Below, one piece after another: positions 59,303-64,000 of a DNA stretch of 64,000 nt. The stretch is from an uncultured Prevotella sp. (GTDB taxonomy: Bacteria > Bacteroidota > Bacteroidia > Bacteroidales > Bacteroidaceae): positions 62,001-126,000 of the forward strand of contig CAMIVY010000002.1 of NCBI GenBank assembly GCA_946402275.1, in the 5' to 3' direction. The stretch's first letter is position 1. The number at the start of each line of letters is the position of its first letter. The notes below the pieces were generated by a model, which worked only from the letters and a program-made list of their open reading frames with translations, was not told where the DNA came from and made no database searches. A program made the translations under genes and the position numbers.

Positions 59303-62062
59303 ATGAAGAACTTTTTAGAATATGTAGCTGAAGATATCATTCGGAAGTATGGCACCGATCTCTCGCGTACAGCCATTGTCTTTCCCAACAAGCGAGCCTC
59401 GCTGTTCCTCAATGAGCATCTGGCACGCCTGGCAGGTCATCCCCTGTGGAGTCCTGCCTATATCACCATCAGCGAGCTGTTCCGACAGCAGACCACCCTA
59501 CAGGTGGCCGACCCCATCAAACTGGTTTGCGACCTTCATCAGTCCTTCTGTCAGGAAACAGGGTCCACCGAGACCCTCGACAAGTTCTATGGCTGGGGAC
59601 AGCTGCTTATCAGCGATTTCGACGATATCGACAAGAACATGGCGGATGCCGACCGCGTCTTTGCCAACCTGCGTGACATTCATGAGTTAGACGACCTGAG
59701 CTTCCTCACCGAGGAACAGCGTCAGCTGTTACGCCACTTCTTCAGCCATTTCACCGAGGAGCATGAGACCGAGCTGAAACAACGCTTCCTGAACCTATGG
59801 AGCCACTTTGCGGACATCTATCACGACTTCAACAAGCGGTTGACCGAACAGGGGCTGGCCTACGAAGGTGCACTATACCGGCAGGTATGTTGTCAGGCCA
59901 TGACAACAAACATTGCCGAGCATTTCCCCTACGACCGTTACCTCTTCGTGGGTTTCAACCTGTTGCAGAAAGTCGAGCAGCAGCTCTTCTCCTTCCTCCA
60001 GAAAGAAGGCAAGGCCAAGTTCTATTGGGACTTCGACCACTACTATATGCAACACCATGAGGCAGGCCGGTATATCGCCCGATACCTGGAATACTTCCCC
60101 AACGAGTTGGACAGTACCGATGCCGACATCTACCAGCAGTTCAGCCAACCCAAGCAGATCCGGTATATGTCAGCCCCCACCCAGCACATCCAGGCTCGCT
60201 ATGTGAGCAGCTGGCTCCGCGAATCGGAACGCTATAAGGACGGGCGCCGAACCGCCATTGTGCTGTGCGATGAGAGCCTGTTGCCCACCGTCATCCACTG
60301 CCTTCCCAATGAGGTGGAGAAGATTAACGTCACCACGGGTTATCCCCTTGCTCTGACTCCCGTAGCCTCGTTCATCCAGCAGTATTATAACTATCAGTTA
60401 GGAGGTCGCTCACCCCGTCTGCTGCGTGCCCTCAAGCGCCATCCCTATACCCGGTTTTTAGAGGTGAGTGGTGAGGGACAAGAGGTGAGAGATTTGCCAG
60501 AAGCGAATGGTGACCTTATCGGTCAACTGCTTACATTCCTGCGCCAGATAGCTACCCAGGCAAAGGACGAGATACAAGACCCGCTGTTCCAGGAGTCGCT
60601 CTTCCGTGCCTATACCCTCATCAATCGTCTGAGCGGACTGATGGAGAGTGGCGACCTGCAGGTTTCTGACCAGACCCTGCAACGCCTCACCACACAGATC
60701 ATGCAGCAAACCAGCATTCCCTTCCACGGCGAACCCGCTGAAGGGCTGCAGGTGATGGGCGTACTGGAAACGCGAAACCTCGATTTCGACCATGTGCTGC
60801 TGCTCTCCTGCAACGAAGGCAACATGCCCAAGGGTGTCAACGACAGCTCGTTCATTCCTCACAGCATCCGCCAGGCTTACGAGCTGACCACCGTGGAAAA
60901 CAAGGTCAGCATCTATGCCTACTATTTCCATCGCCTGTTGCAGCGGGCTTCCGATGTCACCATCCTGTACAACAACTCCACCGAGGACGGACAGCGGGGC
61001 GAGATGAGCCGTTTCATGCTGCAGCTGATGGTGGAGAGCGGTCATCCCATCACGCAGCACACCCTGCAGGCAGGCAAACAGATAGAGCGCTGGACACCAC
61101 AACCCATTGAGAAGAGCGACCATGTGCTCCAGATCATGAAGTCCGGTTTCGAACGACTCTCCCCCACCGCCATCAGCAGGTATATGCGCTGTCCGCTTCA
61201 GTTCTACTACCGTTATGTGGCTGGGCTCCAGGAACCCGATGTTCCTGACGACGAGCAAGAGCTGGACAACCGCACCTTCGGCAATATCTTCCACGATGCT
61301 GCCGACATCATCTACCACCGGCTGCCGCGCCGTGTCACCAAGGATGTGCTGACCCATCTGCTCAAGACCAAGGTGGAGATAGAGCGTGCCGTTGACGAGG
61401 CGTTCCATAACATTCTGCCCAACAGTCCGCAGAGTGGTCTGCACATCATCAACCGCGAGGTGATTATCCACTATCTGCGCCAACTCATCGCCATCGACTG
61501 CCGACTGGCACCCTTTACCATTCTCGGGCTCGAATACGATGTCTATCAGCAATACACCTCCACCATGAAGATGGGCGGGCGCATAGACCGCCTTGACCTC
61601 ATTCATGAGGGCACCGACCTGGAGCGCATCCGGGTAGTGGACTATAAGACTGGCAACCGTGACCTCAAGGCATTGCCCGATGTCGATTCCATCTTTTCGC
61701 CTGATAAGATTCACGAGCATAGCGACTATTACCTGCAGGCCTTGCTCTATGCCGATATTGTCAGTCGCCAGCAAGACCATATCCTTCGGAACTTAGCCTT
61801 CAGCCATCCTACATCATCCTTCAGCCCCCTGAAGGTCTCGCCTGCCTTGCTGTTCATCCAGCATGCTGCCGCCGACGACTACGACCCCACGCTGAAATTC
61901 GGCAAAGAGCCCATCCTCAACATCGCAGATCATTCCGCTCGTTTCAATGAGTTGCTAAAAGAAAAAGTGGACGAGATATTCTCATCCACTAAGCCATTCT
62001 GTCCTACTGACGACCTGAAGATCTGCCGCTCGTGTCCTTACGCACAGCTCTGTCGCCACTAA
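59303..62062 (+). CDS. addB: AddB-like nuclease subunit
   Basis: 919 residues. N-terminal inactivated helicase-like fold without a Walker A (AIVFPNKRASLFLNEHL in its place). Nuclease domain near the C-terminus: SPTAISRYMRCPLQFYYRY, GRIDRLDLI, VVDYKTGNRD. The Cys in YMRCPL and the terminal CRSCPYAQLC match the four-cysteine Fe-S nuclease staple of AddB. Works with AddA in double-strand-break repair. Residues around 390-400 are encoded by a GAGGTGAG-type simple repeat. Starts right after a GTAAGAGGT repeat, 12 nt from addA. Confidence 0.9.
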   Translation: MKNFLEYVAEDIIRKYGTDLSRTAIVFPNKRASLFLNEHLARLAGHPLWSPAYITISELFRQQTTLQVADPIKLVCDLHQSFCQETGSTETLDKFYGWGQLLISDFDDIDKNMADADRVFANLRDIHELDDLSFLTEEQRQLLRHFFSHFTEEHETELKQRFLNLWSHFADIYHDFNKRLTEQGLAYEGALYRQVCCQAMTTNIAEHFPYDRYLFVGFNLLQKVEQQLFSFLQKEGKAKFYWDFDHYYMQHHEAGRYIARYLEYFPNELDSTDADIYQQFSQPKQIRYMSAPTQHIQARYVSSWLRESERYKDGRRTAIVLCDESLLPTVIHCLPNEVEKINVTTGYPLALTPVASFIQQYYNYQLGGRSPRLLRALKRHPYTRFLEVSGEGQEVRDLPEANGDLIGQLLTFLRQIATQAKDEIQDPLFQESLFRAYTLINRLSGLMESGDLQVSDQTLQRLTTQIMQQTSIPFHGEPAEGLQVMGVLETRNLDFDHVLLLSCNEGNMPKGVNDSSFIPHSIRQAYELTTVENKVSIYAYYFHRLLQRASDVTILYNNSTEDGQRGEMSRFMLQLMVESGHPITQHTLQAGKQIERWTPQPIEKSDHVLQIMKSGFERLSPTAISRYMRCPLQFYYRYVAGLQEPDVPDDEQELDNRTFGNIFHDAADIIYHRLPRRVTKDVLTHLLKTKVEIERAVDEAFHNILPNSPQSGLHIINREVIIHYLRQLIAIDCRLAPFTILGLEYDVYQQYTSTMKMGGRIDRLDLIHEGTDLERIRVVDYKTGNRDLKALPDVDSIFSPDKIHEHSDYYLQALLYADIVSRQQDHILRNLAFSHPTSSFSPLKVSPALLFIQHAAADDYDPTLKFGKEPILNIADHSARFNELLKEKVDEIFSSTKPFCPTDDLKICRSCPYAQLCRH

Positions 62063-62065
62063 GGG

Positions 62066-63232
62066 TTATCGGTTCTTGTTCCTTATAAACCAGGCATGCG
62101 TAAAGAAATGGTACATCGCCAAGGCCGCCAAGGTCAGCGCCAATGCGGTGTATAACAGCCGTTCTGCCTGCTGATAGAACAGCAGGTAACCCAGTCCGAT
62201 GCCCAGGCTTATGCCCGTTTCCCATCCTAGGAAATAAGTGCTCTGCGACGTGCCGCGCTGGCAATGTCTGCTCAGCTTGATAAAGAACAACAGGAAGCGC
62301 GAGGCGATAATGCCTACACTCAGTCCTACACACACGGGCGATACCGGTGATGCGGGATATGCCAGCATGACGAGCAATGCAGCCACCATCAGGATTAAGC
62401 CTGTCACCACCTCGCTCTTCAGCTCAGCATCGCGGAACACGAAACGCTGGGCGAGCAGTGCCAGCAGGAAGCCGCCCATCATCAAGGCATAGAACATCGG
62501 TTGATGAGAGATAGTCAGCAGCAAGCCCACCACCACACATACCATCAGCAGATTCACGAAAAGCACGAATCCGTGAGGCAGGAAGAAGCGGTCCAGCGAC
62601 ATCACATGCACGCCCTCTTCAGGTGTGCGGAAAGGAAATTTCACCATCTTCAGCAACAGCAGCGAGGCAGCAGCCATACCGATGGCTACCAGCAACACCA
62701 CATGGAATCCCGTCTGATAGACCATCAAGCCCGCCAACGGACCTAACGACAAGGCAAAGCGGGCAAACCACGACGCGCTGAAGTTAGCCTCTGTGCGCTG
62801 GAACGACTCACAGGTATCGATAATCAGCGTTGACGACAGTATCATCTGCGCCAGTCCAAAAGCGGCACCCATTGTCAACCGTTGTACCAGGATGACCCAG
62901 AATTCCACGAATTCCGAGCGTAGCCCGTCGATATACCACAGCAGGCCTGTTGTCAGTCCCACCGCCAGAATCGACCACATGCATACCACGTTGCGCCTAT
63001 AGTGTTGCACCAGCCACGAGCAGGAAGCCCCGAAGAAGTATAGTCCCAAGGCAAATGCTCCCATGGCCATTCCCGTCTCCTCAGCCGTGAAGTTCTCCGT
63101 CTGCATCAGCCAGTGGGGCATGACTGGAATCAGCATATATACCGACATCGTCAGCAGCAGCGAGCTGATTGCCATCAGCCAGAACTCGCGATGCCACAGT
63201 TTTACATGAACAGGTGTGTTCTGTGTATTCAT
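62066..63232 (-). CDS. Major facilitator superfamily transporter
   Basis: 388 residues with about 12 membrane segments. The loop 2-3 region (GAFALGLYFFGASCSWLVQHYRRN) replaces the standard GxLxDRxGR motif with a weaker version. The middle loop is short. Substrate not identifiable; MFS proteins here could export small metabolites or drugs. The gene begins 3 nt after panB ends on the same strand, so it may be co-transcribed with a pantothenate step. Convergent with addB, 3 nt apart. Confidence 0.85.
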   Translation of the reverse strand: MNTQNTPVHVKLWHREFWLMAISSLLLTMSVYMLIPVMPHWLMQTENFTAEETGMAMGAFALGLYFFGASCSWLVQHYRRNVVCMWSILAVGLTTGLLWYIDGLRSEFVEFWVILVQRLTMGAAFGLAQMILSSTLIIDTCESFQRTEANFSASWFARFALSLGPLAGLMVYQTGFHVVLLVAIGMAAASLLLLKMVKFPFRTPEEGVHVMSLDRFFLPHGFVLFVNLLMVCVVVGLLLTISHQPMFYALMMGGFLLALLAQRFVFRDAELKSEVVTGLILMVAALLVMLAYPASPVSPVCVGLSVGIIASRFLLFFIKLSRHCQRGTSQSTYFLGWETGISLGIGLGYLLFYQQAERLLYTALALTLAALAMYHFFTHAWFIRNKNR

Positions 63233-63235
63233 TCA

Positions 63236-64000
63236 TTAATAAGATTCGTTCTCATTGGGGAAGTCGCTGTTCTTCACGTCTTCCACGTAATGTCCCACCG
63301 CCTCCGTGATGATAGCGTTCAGGTCGGCATAGCGACGCAGGAAACGGGGTGAGAATCCTTGTGACATGCCCAGCATGTCGGCACTCACCAGCACCTGGCC
63401 GTCAGTACCATTGCCGGCACCGATGCCTATCGTGGGACATTTCACCATCTTGGTGACCTCGGCAGCCAGCTTGGCGGGCACCTTCTCCAGCGTAATGCCG
63501 AAGCATCCCACCTCGTCCAGCAGTTGTGCATCGCGCATCAGCTTGTCAGCCTCAGCCTGCTCTTTGGCACGTACTGCATAGGTGCCGAACTTATTGATGG
63601 ACTGAGGGGTCAGTCCCAGGTGTGCCATCACGGGAATACCAGCATCCAGGATGCGCTTCACGGTGTCCAGAATCTCCTCGCCACCTTCCATTTTCAGCGC
63701 ATCACAGCCGCTCTCCTTCATGATGCGGATAGCATTGGCGACACCCTCTGCCGCATTCACCTGATACGAACCGAAAGGCATGTCGCACACCACCAGGGCG
63801 CGCTGCACGGCACGTGTCACCGAACGGGCGTGATAAATCATGTTATCCACCGTCATGGGCAGCGTCGTAGCATTTCCCGCCATCACGTTCGATGCCGAGT
63901 CGCCCACCAGGATGGCATCAATGCCAGCCCTATCAATAATACCGGCCATAGTATAGTCGTACGAGGTGAGCATGGAAATCTTCTCACCCTTCTGCTTCAT
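63236..64000 (-). CDS. panB: 3-methyl-2-oxobutanoate hydroxymethyltransferase (5' end outside window)
   Basis: 254 residues visible. [32 protein letters not shown], metal and ketopantoate residues in [20 protein letters not shown] and PTIGIGAG are present. Homologs have ~18 more N-terminal residues (about DTKR...LQEMKQ), so the Met at the window edge is likely internal. It makes ketopantoate from 2-oxoisovalerate and methylene-THF, the first pantothenate step. panC and panD are at 14-15.6 kb. Confidence 0.93.
   Translation of the reverse strand: MKQKGEKISMLTSYDYTMAGIIDRAGIDAILVGDSASNVMAGNATTLPMTVDNMIYHARSVTRAVQRALVVCDMPFGSYQVNAAEGVANAIRIMKESGCDALKMEGGEEILDTVKRILDAGIPVMAHLGLTPQSINKFGTYAVRAKEQAEADKLMRDAQLLDEVGCFGITLEKVPAKLAAEVTKMVKCPTIGIGAGNGTDGQVLVSADMLGMSQGFSPRFLRRYADLNAIITEAVGHYVEDVKNSDFPNENESY

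Noticed and set aside
60458..61780. 440-codon frame antisense to addB
   Set aside because: Overlaps the nuclease domain of an evident AddB; no recognisable protein features.
1..64000. Insertion sequence, prophage, CRISPR or tRNA genes
   Set aside because: No transposase, integrase, phage structural gene, spaced direct-repeat array or tRNA cloverleaf was found in the gaps.

Overview
The window looks like the chromosome of a gut or rumen Bacteroidales bacterium, most likely Prevotellaceae. The evidence is the -33 TTTG / -7 TAnnTTTG promoters with 19-20 bp spacers, near absence of Shine-Dalgarno sites, a short primary sigma factor without region 1.1, and DUF4270, DUF5686 and AddAB genes of Bacteroidetes type. 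There are 53 larger protein genes, three small genes (49, 43 and 54 codons) and three gene remnants. I see no transposase, integrase, tRNA, rRNA or CRISPR array.

Region 1 (1-11.5 kb) is part of a polysaccharide-degradation locus on the + strand: a partial GH43-CBM6, a PA14-bearing GH31 alpha-xylosidase, a CE15 esterase remnant, a two-headed esterase, a GH97, a second GH43-CBM6 and an arabinanase-like GH43. The set points to decorated xylan, arabinan or xyloglucan. No SusC/SusD pair is in view.

Region 2 (11.5-14.3 kb) is the methylmalonyl-CoA branch of propionate metabolism: epimerase, decarboxylase alpha subunit, a 49-residue protein and the biotin carrier. The membrane beta subunit is absent. 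Two copies of a two-hairpin element lie in the junctions of this operon. Region 3 (14.3-21.6 kb) holds panC-panD, a truncated glycogen-synthase-like gene with a DUF4270 lipoprotein and a 43-residue protein, a UvrD-type helicase and a PheC-like periplasmic binding protein.

Region 4 (21.6-25.8 kb) is accessory-looking: two gene-poor stretches of about 870 bp flank a three-gene unit of unknown function (54-residue membrane peptide, DUF697-like membrane protein, secreted protein). The left stretch is packed with hairpins, G-quadruplex motifs and palindromes. The right stretch looks like a promoter followed by about 315 nt of structured RNA. Region 5 (25.8-32.5 kb) has three tandem paralogous lipoprotein amidohydrolases behind a membrane-anchored AraC regulator. 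Region 6 (32.6-36.5 kb) has a DUF2975 protein, two gene remnants (SpoIIE-type phosphatase, FMN reductase) and a dapA-AraC-histidine-kinase-like operon.

Region 7 (36.6-46.7 kb) mixes housekeeping genes (glgB with a histone-H1-like tail, YhcH family, kdsB, a DnaJ-like protein, a 5'-nucleotidase, nudC, a GH25 lysozyme, trmN6) with a large MORN-repeat protein. Region 8 (46.9-64 kb) is core: lon-tgt-lptF/G with 4-nt overlaps, a DEAD-box helicase, rpoD, then DUF5686-addA-addB, convergent with panB and an MFS transporter.

All functional calls come from reading motifs and recalled family features; no database search was run.
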